Source of the DNA: Daphnia carinata
Lineage: Eukaryota > Arthropoda > Branchiopoda > Diplostraca > Daphniidae
NCBI RefSeq assembly: GCF_022539665.2
Contig: NC_081332.1
Span: 3,071,884-3,135,883, forward strand
Direction: 5' to 3'
DNA length: 64,000 nt
The translations under genes were made by a program, and so were the position numbers. This document shows positions 1 through 10,359 of this stretch, one piece after another; the first letter of the stretch is position 1; each line of letters opens with the position of its first letter. The notes under the pieces were generated by a model. It was not told the DNA's origin and did no database searches. It saw only the letters and a program-made list of their open reading frames with translations.

Positions 1-492
1 TGGCGTGATAAAATTGTAGTTCTTGCCCTTTTTCTTTCATTTGTTTTTGAATGTCACTGTAACGCATCAACACCAGATTCGCGAATTCTGTTTATCCTTT
101 TTATAGGTCAAATGTCGATTTGTGACCTACATGTCTGCCTTATTTGATAGACGAATACGAGGATAGAATGACGGAGTGCGTTCGGGACGGAGACGGAAAA
201 CAACAAAACTAAAATAAAATATAAATGGAAAAATGTTCAACAAGTTGCCGGGCGAGAGATTGATATGGTAATTCACTTGAAACACGACGGCTGAGTCAAC
301 AAATGCCATGAGCGTCGGGCCGCCCGCTCTTGTGCCCGGCGGGATGGACAAACGCGCCTAGTGCGGACAGAACAGGAGGTACAAATAGCAGTCGGTGTCG
401 ATATTAGCTAGCATCGAGTTCTCTGAACGAGCAGTTTAGTCTTGGAAAAGTTCCTATTTCATCTGAGTTTACAATATCCCGAAATAATCATC
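1..492. other. Upstream noncoding region
   Basis: No convincing coding sequence on either strand. The last part is the likely 5' UTR and promoter side of the secreted peptide gene starting at 493; no clear TATA box was recognised. The minus-strand open stretch at 127-351 has no domain character and is treated as chance. Confidence 0.4.
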
Positions 493-1272
493 ATGAAATC
501 TACCAAAGTTATTACGCTGTTGCTGATAGCATCATTTGCTATGGTAAAATTATTTAAACTATTTAGAACTAGTCTTAAATCCACAATCTGCATCTAATTT
601 CTGGTTTAAAAATAGCACTTGGCTAGGCCTAGTTAAAGTGCTCGAGTTTATATCCTTATTTCCTGTCTAAATGTTTTCTCTAGTTTTAAGTCATATACCA
701 TTCTGAATGTATGGCTTACTTTCATTATCACGTTACTTAATTTAATTCGTTCGCTCACAAACAAAACAGCTCGCTCTTTTTGATGCTACCGCCGAAGCTG
801 CAGCCTCCGAACGCCCACAACGCCGCCGTCGGCCATTTCAACCCGAACTTGATGCTGACGGCAATGTAATTGCGTCACAAGCAACTCCTCGATTTCCTTT
901 TTTACATCAGCGAAGGTCAGTGTCTTTTATAATTTTGACGACATCTGCGATTGTGATATTGATTATTATTATTATTATTTATTTATTTTACTAGAGCATA
1001 TGGCAAGGTCAACCAAGCTACTGCTTCGGGCAGCAACTCTAATAGCAAATCATTGCAATCTGATATTTCGGAAAGCTGCAAATCCGAGCCTGGCTGCGAG
1101 TGGAGCTGCCCTGAAGATCTTAACGAATGCATGTAATTATTTTTTTACATTTATACAGTTAATTCATTACGAAATTTTTAATACGTTTTGTTTTCTAAGA
1201 TGCCGCTGTAAATTTGATCCACTTGGTACCAACATCCGCGTTTCACGAGAATCAAGACCTTCCCCACCTTAA
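493..1272 (+). CDS. Small secreted cysteine-rich peptide (4 exons)
   Basis: Exons 493-543, 770-915, 995-1132 and 1200-1272 join in phase through GT-AG introns into one 135-residue frame ending in TAA. The N-terminus (MKSTKVITLLLIASFAM, then LALF) is a typical signal peptide. It is followed by an acidic/Ala segment, a basic run (RRRRPF, near residue 37) that could be a proprotein-convertase site, a Ser/Asn-rich linker, and a C-terminal block with six cysteines spaced C-x6-C-x3-C-x6-C-x-C-x-C. I do not recognise the family. The layout (signal, propeptide-like part, basic site, Cys-rich end) suggests a secreted peptide such as a hormone, antimicrobial or other ligand, but this is inference. The ATG at 493 is chosen because it opens the signal peptide; introns are 226, 79 and 67 bp. 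Confidence 0.65.
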
Positions 1273-2406
1273 TCAACATACTATTTCATTCTAATGCTTA
1301 TTACTTGATATTGATAACCATCTCCCATGCGCTGATTTTTTAATTTTGTTTCTGCTGATAGACAATTCACTGTTGCCGTTTATATTTACTCTTCCGCCTC
1401 TTCTAAAGGCTATTTTTTAACTTATTTTTTGTTTTAATTAAAAATGGATGATATATAACCACGATTAATAATAACGAGACAACAAAACTATTAGAAGATG
1501 AAACCTTTTCTTTGTTAAACGTTCGTATTACCGCTACTTCTCCAACACATCACGACTCAATATGAAACTTCAGACGGAAGCGGATAAGTCCTTCATGACT
1601 GCATACCTGGCTGCTTCTATCCTGTTACTTAAAAAAAAACACCCTTTTGCGCAAATTGTAAATAGGGTGAACCTGTTGTGTCGTAAAAATATGTTTATCA
1701 TGTCTAAGGTCATTATTGTACCTGACCTTCAAAACGGGTTATAAATAGGTACCATGCGCTGATATATCAATGCATTAAAAAAAGGATGCACAAAAAACAT
1801 CCCATGAGCCTATGCCTGAAAATGCGCCTAGAACGGCCGTTACAAAACAGGCGAAGGGTTCAAAATATCCAACGGCAAAGGCGGCTCCATAGGCCAATAG
1901 CGATTCAGGATATATACAACTGTGTTCGCTTTTAGTTGGGTGCGCACATGACTAGCGCATGGTTTCTATTTTGGCTTCAACCTAAGTGTACCCCTGGTAC
2001 CTACTAGCTTCCTGAAGCTGCTTTGTAAGCCCCATAGCCCAGCACCCCAGCACCAAGCATAGCCCAAGCTCCTTTGTGATAACGTTCTTGAAAAAGTTTT
2101 CGACTGCCACCTTGATTAAATTTAATCTTCTGGTGTGTCTTCTACGCTATTTATCCCCAAGAAAGTCTGTAAGTATTGTTTTGTGCTATTTCAAATATTT
2201 TCGCTTGTCAAATACTCCAGAATCGGGCAAAAACAATAACTTCCGAGAGACACAATTACGCTTTTGGACGCAAACTAAGCCCCTCCTTTGCCATGATTTT
2301 CGAAGTCAGACATGCTTGTTTAGTTTTCTCAAAAATATTTGGAAAGTATTCTTGTACTAAGTCTGCTTGTTTTCTTGAACTCTTTTAGATTTCAAGATAG
2401 TCCAAA
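1273..2406. other. Intergenic region and 5' UTR of HMGB gene
   Basis: Holds the 3' UTR of the peptide gene and the leader of the HMGB gene. A pyrimidine tract followed by AG at about 2388-2389 looks like a splice acceptor just upstream of the HMGB ATG, so an upstream noncoding exon is likely. A short open frame at 1562-1744 shows no domain and is not called. Confidence 0.35.
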
Positions 2407-3192
2407 ATGCCCCGTGCTAAAGGAGATTCAAACAAGCCTCGTGGCAGAATGACTGCTTATGCTTATTTCATGCAAACTTGCCGTGAAGAACATAAAAACA
2501 AATACCCAGATGAGAATGTTGTGTTCCTCGAGTTCTCCAGGCGGTGTGCTGGCCAGTGGAAGGTAGTTTCTATAATGTGGTCCATCAATCTTGACATACA
2601 TTTAACCTCTGGTCTTTGTTAAAGCTCATGACTGAAAATGACAAAAAGAGATTCCAAGGAATGGCTGAGCGCGACAAGCTTCGTTTTGAAAATGAAATGA
2701 GGCATTACACTCCCCCACAAGGTGCGACCGGTCGTGGAACCAAGCGCAAACAAGTGAAAGATCCGAATGCCCCCAAACGTTCCCTCTCGGCTTTCTTCTG
2801 GTACGTTGAAAAGAAGACGTCAACCGTGCCGAAATTTATGTTTAAATTAAATATTTGTTAATCGCGGGATAGGTTTTGCCATGATTTGCGTGGACACGTC
2901 AAGGAACAACATCCCGAATACACTTTGGGAGAAATCGCTAAAGAGTTGGGAAGACGCTGGGGTGTATCCGATGATGCTACCAAAGCCCAGTACGCCGCCA
3001 AGGCTGAACAAGACAGAGCGCGTTACGAAAGAGTAAGTTATCATCATTTGATAATAATCTCCTGCTTAATCACAGTGTCTTACTTTCATTGGGTTCCCCC
3101 AGGATATGAATGCTTACAAGAAAACGAAAATTGAACCCACACATAATGAGTACTACGACGAGGATGACGAAGAAGAAGACGACGACGAATAA
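2407..3192 (+). CDS. HMGB-type two-HMG-box chromatin protein
   Basis: Exons 2407-2562, 2625-2800, 2873-3032 and 3103-3192 join in phase to a 193-residue protein. Box A starts near residue 10 ([20 protein letters not shown]) and ends around residue 80. After a basic linker ([16 protein letters not shown]) box B runs from about residue 98 to 162 ([23 protein letters not shown]). The tail is short and acidic ([11 protein letters not shown]). This is the vertebrate HMGB1/2 and insect DSP1 layout and about the usual HMGB length. Such proteins bind and bend DNA non-specifically in the nucleus and act as architectural cofactors in transcription and repair. Introns are 62, 72 and 70 bp. The insect name Dsp1 is possible, but Drosophila Dsp1 has a long Gln-rich N-terminus that is absent here. 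Confidence 0.93.
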
Positions 3193-4160
3193 AGGGGTTT
3201 CCTCTGTGCGAGGGTTATTCTGGTTCTCTTTGTTTCTTTATAGATCTTTCCTTCCCTTGTTTTAAGATTCTATGTGGGCATGTGGTCAAGAAGAGATTCT
3301 TCTCTCCTGTTTTACAATTGCTTAACAGAAAGGATTTGAAAGATTGTTCTTACTTTTTCCTAATTTTATTTCTGTGACTGCCTCTGTCATTTTCATCCTA
3401 CTTGCTCGGTATTCTTGTGCGTACAACAACATACGATATGTATTCGTTCGCATGCTGAATTCGTGAAGAAAACCAAAATAATATCCACGGATTGCCCTTT
3501 TGCAATACTTCATGTAAAAATTGGCATTGTATCTTTTTTTTGTCTCGCCGCAAGCTCAATTCATTTCAGGCGCAAGGTCTCAATGCCAATTTTTCCCTAC
3601 ATCACTCAAGTGTACACAAAAAAAATTGGCAAACATAATGAGCCTTGTGTTTGAACATGAATTAGGCTCAAGTTACCCTGGAATAAGAAAAACAAAATTA
3701 AGTTCTGAATTTGGATTCTTGGAATTATTTGGTTCCAGGGCTTGGCAATCTACGATATTAGAATTCCAACCCTGAATTCACGTCCGAAAGTCAGTTCTAA
3801 CAAAAAATATTTTGAGTATCGAACACCCGTCATTCACCAATGAAGCGTTCTTCATTTTCCCTGCGCGAAACATTGTCGTATTTTTTTTTTTTTTTGTACG
3901 TCGGCAGCAAAAGTGGCAATGTCTGAAAATACACCGTCATTTTCCTCTTATCGTCTGTACCCTGGGGTTAGTTCTGCTGCCTTTATGATGTAAATGCATT
4001 GACTTTTCAGGTAGCCTTCGCTGATTGGTCCTACGAGATAAAATGGGTGGGATTGGCAGACGCAGTGTGACAGCTCACCAGCTATTGTCCCTCGTGAAAC
4101 CTGCGATAGACGGGTTTTCTTGCCGCCCATTTCATATTGTCGGCTCCCAACGGCATGTAC
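3193..4160. other. HMGB 3' UTR and intergenic region
   Basis: No coding sequence recognised. It contains the HMGB 3' UTR, short poly-T runs, and the outer flank of the inverted repeat starting at 4161. Confidence 0.35.
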
Positions 4161-4500
4161 TCTTTTGGGCGAGTTACAAAAAGGACTCCAGGGTTTGCGA
4201 CGTTTGGTTGCAGGTTTCCGACACTTGGACATCTGGTACCCGACGAAAGGACATCTGTCTACCGACTTTCGGACTAGTGGTTCCCGACGTTTGGGCGCAA
4301 CAACAAATTGTTGCTGAACCCAACGAGTGGTACACTTGACGCCAAGAGGATTCCAGTGCAATTGACGTTAGGGATTTGACTCTTTTTTTTCCTTGATGAT
4401 CGGGACCCTAAACGTAAAATGGATACGTATGTAAGCGACAAGTGGACTCCCCATCCAGCGACAAATGGACTCCTGATCTAGGTACACATTAATTATCGGA
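4161..4500 (+). repeat. Left arm of a long inverted repeat (mate 7028-7368)
   Basis: The reverse complement of this stretch recurs at 7028-7368 with scattered mismatches (for example the motif GCGACAAATGGACTCC here and GGAGTCCATTTGTCGC in the mate). The two arms of roughly 340 bp face each other across about 2.5 kb, as in foldback-type or long-TIR transposons. The arm contains internally similar short phrases built around GACGTTTGG / GACATCTGG, suggesting it grew from shorter repeats. Confidence 0.75.
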
Positions 4501-4677
4501 ACTATTTACCTAGAGTATTGTCAACTAGTTTGGTAGTTAATATATTTCATTGCTGTACAAATATCTTGCTATTATTTATTGGTTAATGAAATCTGGTATT
4601 TGTGTTGTAAAAAAAAAGTGTAAATAAAATAATATAAAATTAGCGCCACTTGCAATTGCGTTATTTACTTTTTTGTG

Positions 4678-5416
4678 ATGGCTTTTGACAGAAACCAAAG
4701 TGTTATTTATACGTTAGTGCAAAATTACGTCAAATCAAAAGAGTGTGTTGCGCACTTGAAGTGCTACGTAGAAAAGGATAGTGATGTCATGAAAGCTGCA
4801 ATCGAACACGATTGGGGTAGGTTAAAAGTTAATGCCACATATGGTATTATTTCATCCCCTAACAACACACAGAGGATAAACGCCGTAAGTTGTTGCCTTT
4901 AATCAAACATAATGATTTCTTTTACTATAATATTCCTTCGTCTTCCTTAACAGCTGTTTGGCGAAATTGAAACCTATCTTACCAATAATATAGAAGCTAT
5001 TTTCCCAGAACAAGTAAATCTTTCTCGAGCAGGAATTCGAAAGCTCGTTCATTATGTGCTGATACCAGAAGTAAAGCATACTAATTTTTATTACTTAAAT
5101 TTACAGTACTTATACTTGGCTTATTCCAGGCACTGAGGTATGGTGTAGCAATACAAACCATTTCCTATAACCTTAATGCATATTCTATTCAAGACATTGT
5201 ATGGTATGGTTACGAGCACTTCATGTGCTGATTGAGAAATATGAATCTGGAAGCAAAGGTAATAACACGAAACAATTCAAATGCCTATATTAAGTAATTA
5301 ATGAACACGCCATTTTTTCATTTACAGTGCAACCTCATAAGTCTGACTCAAAGTCAACAGCAATACTTGATTCGAGTAACCAATGTATACATGGAAAAAA
5401 GATAATGGTAACGTAG
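4678..5416 (+). pseudogene. Unrecognised 4-exon gene with a 5-bp frame-breaking duplication
   Basis: Exons 4678-4884, 4954-5070, 5130-5258 and 5328-5416 have clean GT-AG borders. Exons 1-3 read openly until a tandem copy of GTATG (5199-5203 and 5204-5208) shifts the frame and brings a TGA at 5229. Discounting that 5-bp insertion, the frame continues (ALHVLIEKYESGSK) into exon 4 and ends at TAG 5414-5416, for about 178 residues. As it stands the product is truncated at 141 residues. I recognise no domain; the protein is soluble-looking with no signal peptide. The gene lies between inverted repeat arms, so it may be transposon-captured. It could also be a functional gene with a polymorphic allele or a sequencing error. 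Confidence 0.5.
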
Positions 5417-6549
5417 TTATTCTTATGGAAATCGCTGCCTTGCTTGTTCGTGTCTATATGATGGTTTTGATTGCGGAATACGAGTGAAAAGTTATGGATG
5501 CAAGTTGTTTCCTTCTGGCAAAGCTAGAATGGTTTTACTTTTACTTCTATTAATCCGAATACCATTCTGGCCGACATTATGCCTTGCGCTTGTTCGTATG
5601 TGTTGCAAGAAACTGAATAAAGGTATGAAATTGAAATAAAATGTAACATATCTAAAACATATAAAGTTATTTTTGGGCAGCATGTGCATTTCTTTGCACT
5701 TTGTTCAGTTTACACAAGCAGGTAGCCAAGCTTCTTCATTATCGGAAAGAAACGGTTATAGGCCTAGTTTTTTAAGCTTATTCAAAAACTCTTTATTGAT
5801 TGAAGCCATATCTTATCAGTGAAGAATGATATTTTGACTCTAGAAACCATATGAAAAGGACAATGTTTTTCATTGTTTTTTACCTGAGGTTACTGCTAAC
5901 GGATTTAGTGATCTTTGACTAGCGTCGACATATGTATGCTCTGCTTTCATTTCCGCGTTTCCTCTATCGCATAATCATTGCATGCAAACCTACATAATTT
6001 CCGAAATTTTGTTTTGAATTATGCCCCCATTTATTTACTTCATGAGCCATATGGGTAGCGCGCACTACAGTGTGTAACAATGGTAACTGATTTACGCCAA
6101 GTCAAAACAAGAAAGCAAACCAGCATACAGTGCCGGATATTCTTCTGTTTCAAACATGCTTCATTGTAAAAAAATGACGTCAACTCCGACTTCAAATGGA
6201 CACATCACATCAACTCCGCTGATAGCAACAGCTTCTACTATTCCATCCAGGGTCAAATTCGGAATGGAGAATTCCCACTCAATTCCCAACTTTACGTCAA
6301 AACTTGTTATCACCACTGAGCTGACTGGATATTCTGCCACGTAAATATATACCCTATAGCAACGTTTGGAATTTATAACGCAATGACTCCAACTTACGAC
6401 GTGTAGGGTATTGAGGAGGGGTTAAGTCAGCTAGCCACTCAGAAGCTATCCGGAAGCGAGAATTGGTGTGGAATTTTCCTTTACTTGATCGATAGTAAAG
6501 GTAAGTGTTGCTGCTGCAAATAACAATGTAATACATTCGTTAATTTCAC
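5417..6549. other. Noncoding interior of the foldback-like region
   Basis: AT-rich. AATAAA-type signals near 5616 and 5633 could end the broken gene. A 62-codon open frame at 6156-6344 has no recognisable character and is not called. Confidence 0.3.
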
Positions 6550-7015
6550 AGTACTATTTGAAGATTTACTATGTTAGCTTTATCTTTTACTGCATATTCA
6601 CATTGGACTAATTGAGAAAACTTGGGCTGCTGGCTGTTCATCAATAGCAGATGTAAGATCTTCTGCTGTAATAGCAATACAATTGGCTTATTAATTTCCG
6701 AGTGTTATTTGAAGATTTGATGTGTTAACTTTACCTTTTCCTGCAAATTCACATTGAATGAATGACATATCCTGGGTTATTGGCTGTTCATCCATCGCAC
6801 AGGTAAGATCTTGTACTGTAAATACAATATAATTCATTCACTCATTAGAGTATTATTTAAAGAATAACTACATTACCATTATCTTTTTTTCCATGTATAC
6901 ATTAGTTACTCGAGTCAAGTATGGCTGTTGATGTAAGATCTTCCGCTGTAATAGCAATACAATTGGCTCATTAATTTCAGTGTTATTTGAAGATTTCATG
7001 TGTTAACTTTACCTT
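6550..7015 (+). repeat. Tandem repeat, about three copies of a 130-155 bp unit
   Basis: The phrase GTAAGATCTT...ACTGTAA/GCTGTAATAGCAATACA recurs at about 6653, 6803 and 6933, preceded each time by related stretches (GGCTGTTCATC or GGCTGTTGATG; ATTTGAAGATTT). Copies 1 and 3 are closest. Unit length is about 150 then 130 bp. Confidence 0.65.
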
Positions 7016-7027
7016 GAGGTGAAGTAA

Positions 7028-7368
7028 TTCCGAAAATTAATGTGTACCTAAATTAGGAGTCCATTTGTCGCTGGATCGGGAGTCCACTTGTCGCTGACAT
7101 ACGTATCCATTTTAAGTTTATAGTCCCGATCATCAAGTAAAAAAAAAATCAAAAGCCCTAACGTCAATTGCACTGGAATCCTCTTGGCGTCAAGTGTACC
7201 ACTCGTTGGGTTCAGCAACAATTTATTGTTGCGCCCAAACGTCGGGAACCACTAGTCCGAAAGTCGGTAGACAGATGTCCTTTCGTCGGGTACCAGATGT
7301 CCAAGTGTCGGAAACCTGCAACCAAACGTCGCAAACCCTGGAGTCCTTTTTGTAACTCGCCCAAAAGA
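7028..7368 (-). repeat. Right arm of the long inverted repeat (mate 4161-4500)
   Basis: Reverse-complement mate of 4161-4500. The match ends abruptly after GCCCAAAAGA at 7368, about 100 bp before the start codon of the selenoprotein M gene, so the repeat lies in or next to that gene's promoter. Confidence 0.75.
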
Positions 7369-7466
7369 CTCTGTCCCGCTCCCAACCCCGATCCATGCTA
7401 GTCTATAAGAAAGATTTTAAGCAATCGTCTTTCTAAGTCGTGACAAAAACTGTCTCAGTTTCAGTC

Positions 7467-8019
7467 ATGCGTTCTCCTACTCTGAGTTTCGTTGCAAGTG
7501 TATTTCTTTTTTCATACATTGCACTAGCTGATGAGTTACAAAGCACTAACGTAGTCAAGGCTAGAATTGAGGTAAGCATTACTAATTTATGTATTATTAA
7601 TATGATAATTCCAAACATGAAGATTGACATGTCCTTTACTTTTTAGAGCTGTGGTGGGTGACGTCTGAACAGACTTCCTCAGGTGAAGAAATTCATTTAC
7701 GAGGATGTTGAGTTATTGTATCCTTTTGATGAAATAATTTAGTTATAATGTGAAGTATCTATGATAAGGATGTTTTCCTTAACTGCTTTTGTTTGACAGT
7801 CACAATGTGCTGTTCAAGTCCATTCCAGGTGCATCTCCTTCTATTCTCCTTTTGAATGAATTCGATGAAGTTGTGGAGAAGGTTGATATTTCAGAATTTT
7901 CAAGAGAGGAGTGCAACAACTTCCTTTTGCGCCGTGGCTTCTTTAAAAAGTCAAACACAATTGATGAGGTGCCTGAACATTTATTGAATGGTCCTTACTT
8001 TCCAAAAGAGGATTTGTAG
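7467..8019 (+). CDS. SELENOM: Selenoprotein M (UGA = selenocysteine)
   Basis: Exons 7467-7571, 7647-7717 and 7800-8019 join in phase to 131 residues if the TGA at 7659-7661 is read as selenocysteine. The protein has a signal peptide (MRSPTLSFVASVFLFSYIALA), then the thioredoxin-like redox motif C-G-G-U at the start of exon 2, followed by RLNRLPQVKKFI. Next come HNVLFKSIPGASPSI and VDISEFSREECNNFLLRRGF, matching the SELENOM/SEP15 fold. The C-terminal KEDL resembles an ER-retrieval signal. SELENOM is an ER-lumen thiol-disulfide oxidoreductase. Reading TGA as stop would give a meaningless 66-codon piece, while conserved sequence continues after it. A SECIS at 8096-8149 supports recoding. SEP15 is less likely because the N-terminal Cys-rich UGGT-binding domain is missing. 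Confidence 0.93.
7659..7661 (+). other. SELENOM: In-frame UGA selenocysteine codon
   Basis: Lies four codons after the second exon's start, in the order Cys-Gly-Gly-TGA-Arg-Leu-Asn. Conserved reading continues for 95 more residues. Confidence 0.92.
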
Positions 8020-8095
8020 GCTGAATCTATTTGTTTGTAAAAATATCTGATGGCTTTTGTATGCTGTTTTCTAAAAGCTCAAATTTCAATTGGCT

Positions 8096-8149
8096 TGTAT
8101 GAAGCTTGCATTGCTAAACTTTAATAATGGTGCATGCAAGCAGATGAGG
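8096..8149 (+). promoter_or_regulatory. SECIS element in SELENOM 3' UTR
   Basis: Shows the eukaryotic SECIS core: ATGA at 8099-8102, a perfect 8-bp helix (GCTTGCAT 8104-8111 with ATGCAAGC 8134-8141), an apical AAA at 8116-8118, and the opposing GA at 8143-8144 that forms the non-Watson-Crick quartet with ATGA. ATGA-to-AAA spacing is 13 nt, within the usual range. No extra apical mini-stem is obvious, so it looks like a form 1 element. It lies 80 nt after the stop codon. Confidence 0.88.
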
Positions 8150-8830
8150 CAGTGCAGTTTCTGTGCTGTGGCCAAACAATTTGATGCTGTTGAATACAAC
8201 ACAATCAAGCTGTCTACAATAACTAGTTGTAATGCATTGGTAACGTACACAAGTGCGTGTTATTATTTTTCATTAGTGATCCGACAACGTATGAGGTAAT
8301 ATTTTATATCTTATTCTGTTTTCGAATATTCCGAGTAAACAATTGGTCGTTGTGTGTGACTGATTCTAGGCTTACAATTCCTTAGAAGGACGCTGCATGT
8401 GTGCACAGCTGTTATTTACATGTCGACTTTGTGGTCAGTTCTTCCGTCTTTCGATGCACATTTCGTCGTGTGGAACATGAGGTTTTACGTCGGTGGTTTT
8501 TGACTGAATTCTAATCATCCCCTCTAGTCGAATGGCTGATGCAAATTGTACGACTGTACATTGTTATAGCTCATGCATGCTTTTAGCGAACGAGTTTTGT
8601 TGAAGGTAAGTGTCACGATTAAATATCCTGATCCTCGTAATTGCCATAATGTACTAAGTAATGTTTTATATGGAACAAAAATTTTAAAATGTTTCTTTGT
8701 CACATGAATGACTTTATGTTCCTACGCTACGCTTACCACGCAAACTCGAGGAGTTGGTTAGTTGGCATGGAAACATGAAATCAACTATACTTATCTGTAT
8801 TTAGTGCTGTTATAATCAAGAGAAGCCGAT
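8150..8830. other. Intergenic region between SELENOM and the IQ protein gene
   Basis: Holds the rest of the SELENOM 3' UTR and the promoter and leader of the next gene. No coding sequence recognised. Confidence 0.35.
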
Positions 8831-10359
8831 ATGGATAATCGCCAGGTTCTGATTAATATCTTACAAGACATGCAAAACAATATTAAGGTGGTGTTGCAAT
8901 TAGCAAAACAACCCAGTGATGAACCATTGCAAGAGAGATTCTATCACTGGCTTAAAGAACGCTTCCCACTTTGGAAGAACAACGAAGAAATACCTGATAT
9001 ATCGACCTGTAATCAGTCAATAGACGAAACGGTGGATACCGTGAACAGATTTGCTCAGTACATAGCGGACGAGATTGCAAAGGGACAAACGGTGGATGGA
9101 TGTCGGACAAGGCTGCCACGACTCCGGGAAGAGCGAGAAAGAATGGAAACCCGATTACGCCAACTAAAGGTGGATCGAGAACACGAGGAAGCTTTGCAAA
9201 GATCAGAGTTGCAATCTCGACTTGACCTGATTCAAGATCTGAAAACCCGTTTGCGAGAGACGGAAGAACGGACGACTAGCTGTGTTCGCCTGGCAAAGTA
9301 TAGTTTAAAATTTTTAAACTTGTTTGAAGACAGAATTGTGCGTACGTGTATTTCACTTATTAACAATTTTATTGTTATTTACTTTTCATTTTTTTAGAGA
9401 ATGCAGAGAAATGGCAAGGAAAGAATGGGATTCAAAAAATCAGAAACCGCTCGAGGAACAAAAACTTCATTTTGAACTCCTGAGCGCTCAGCTCGCCAAC
9501 CTTATGAAGGAGAATGCAATCACGGAAAATCAGTTAACGAAATGTTGGTAAGTTACTAAATATCAATTGTTTGTTTTTTTATTTATTTATCACTCTGATT
9601 TTATGGTTTGTTAGTGAAGAGCGGAAGCAAGATGTAGAAACGATGACTATTAAAATGAACGAAGATATTCGCCAACGTCAAGAGGAAGTAGATAATCTGA
9701 AACGTGAAGTTTCACTCGAAAGGAAAAAACTTCAAGAGTTAGAAGATGCCTTAGCAATCGTGACAATAGATTACGACTTAATCATGGAACAACGCCAAAA
9801 GGAAGCTGAAGAAGCGCTGCGACGGCAAATAGAAGAGCAGATCCGCGAAAAAGCTGCTATCAAAATCCAGCGGTGGTACCGTTTCATTCTCTTTAGAACC
9901 ATTAGAGCGCGTCGAAGAAGGAAGAAGTCAAAACGTAAAGTATCTAAGGAAGTCAAAAGAGCTCCTATAGAAAGGAACAAGATAGCTCCTGAAGAAGCAC
10001 GTCCGAATAGCGAGTACGAGAGAGATACATCCAGAGAATTAGGTTCCACAGAAGCTGTTCTTGGCGTCCTAGTAGCGCGGAAGTCTGCTATAATGCGTAA
10101 TAGAAGTTTTGCCGTCTCCGATGCAACTGATTTAAATACAGAAGATACTCCCTCTGAATTTGAAGATGGAAAAGAATTGGGTAAAAAGAACCCACCGAAA
10201 CCTAAAAATAAGAAGACCACTTCTGCTGTTCGTCCCCTCACCGTAAAAAAAGGAACCAATTCTGCTGACAAGGAAGTGAAGATCAAGCCTACAACTAGCC
10301 AAAATCGTTCTTCACAAACGGACAATCGGGTTCCCAAATCCAAGAAACTTTTTCGGTAG
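8831..10359 (+). CDS. Coiled-coil IQ-motif protein, DRC10 (IQCD) or DRC9 (IQCG)-like
   Basis: Exons 8831-9297, 9398-9547 and 9615-10359 join in phase to 453 residues. Most of residues 100-340 is charged coiled coil (REERERMETRLRQLKVD, ERKQDVETMTIKMNEDI). An IQ motif follows near residue 345 (AAIKIQRWYRFILFRTIRAR), then a very basic, disordered tail. Coiled coil, one IQ motif and a Lys/Arg-rich end are the layout of nexin-dynein regulatory complex subunits DRC10 and DRC9, both near 440-450 residues. The segment YDLIMEQRQKEAEEALRR just before the IQ favours DRC10. These subunits work in motile cilia and flagella, so in a crustacean the likely site is sperm or sensory cilia. Family assignment is from layout and remembered motif similarity only; another IQ coiled-coil protein is possible. 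Confidence 0.6.

Larger units (their letters stand above)
4161..7368. mobile_element. Candidate foldback/long-TIR element enclosing a broken gene
   Basis: The long inverted repeats at 4161-4500 and 7028-7368 bracket a 2.5 kb interior holding the disrupted gene at 4678-5416 and a tandem repeat at about 6550-7015. No transposase was recognised inside, and no target-site duplication was found by eye. It could be a non-autonomous element that captured a gene, or two independent insertions of one repeat in opposite orientation. Confidence 0.4.

Noticed and set aside
2076-2388. Two overlapping open frames before the HMGB ATG
   Set aside because: They lie in the presumed leader intron, end at its acceptor and show no protein character.
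3948-4361. 137-codon minus-strand frame in the left repeat arm
   Set aside because: Shared with the mate arm only as repeat sequence; composition follows the short internal repeats, no domain.
9771-10343. 190-codon antisense frame inside the IQ protein gene
   Set aside because: Exactly opposite a long coding exon; typical shadow frame with Phe/Leu-rich composition.
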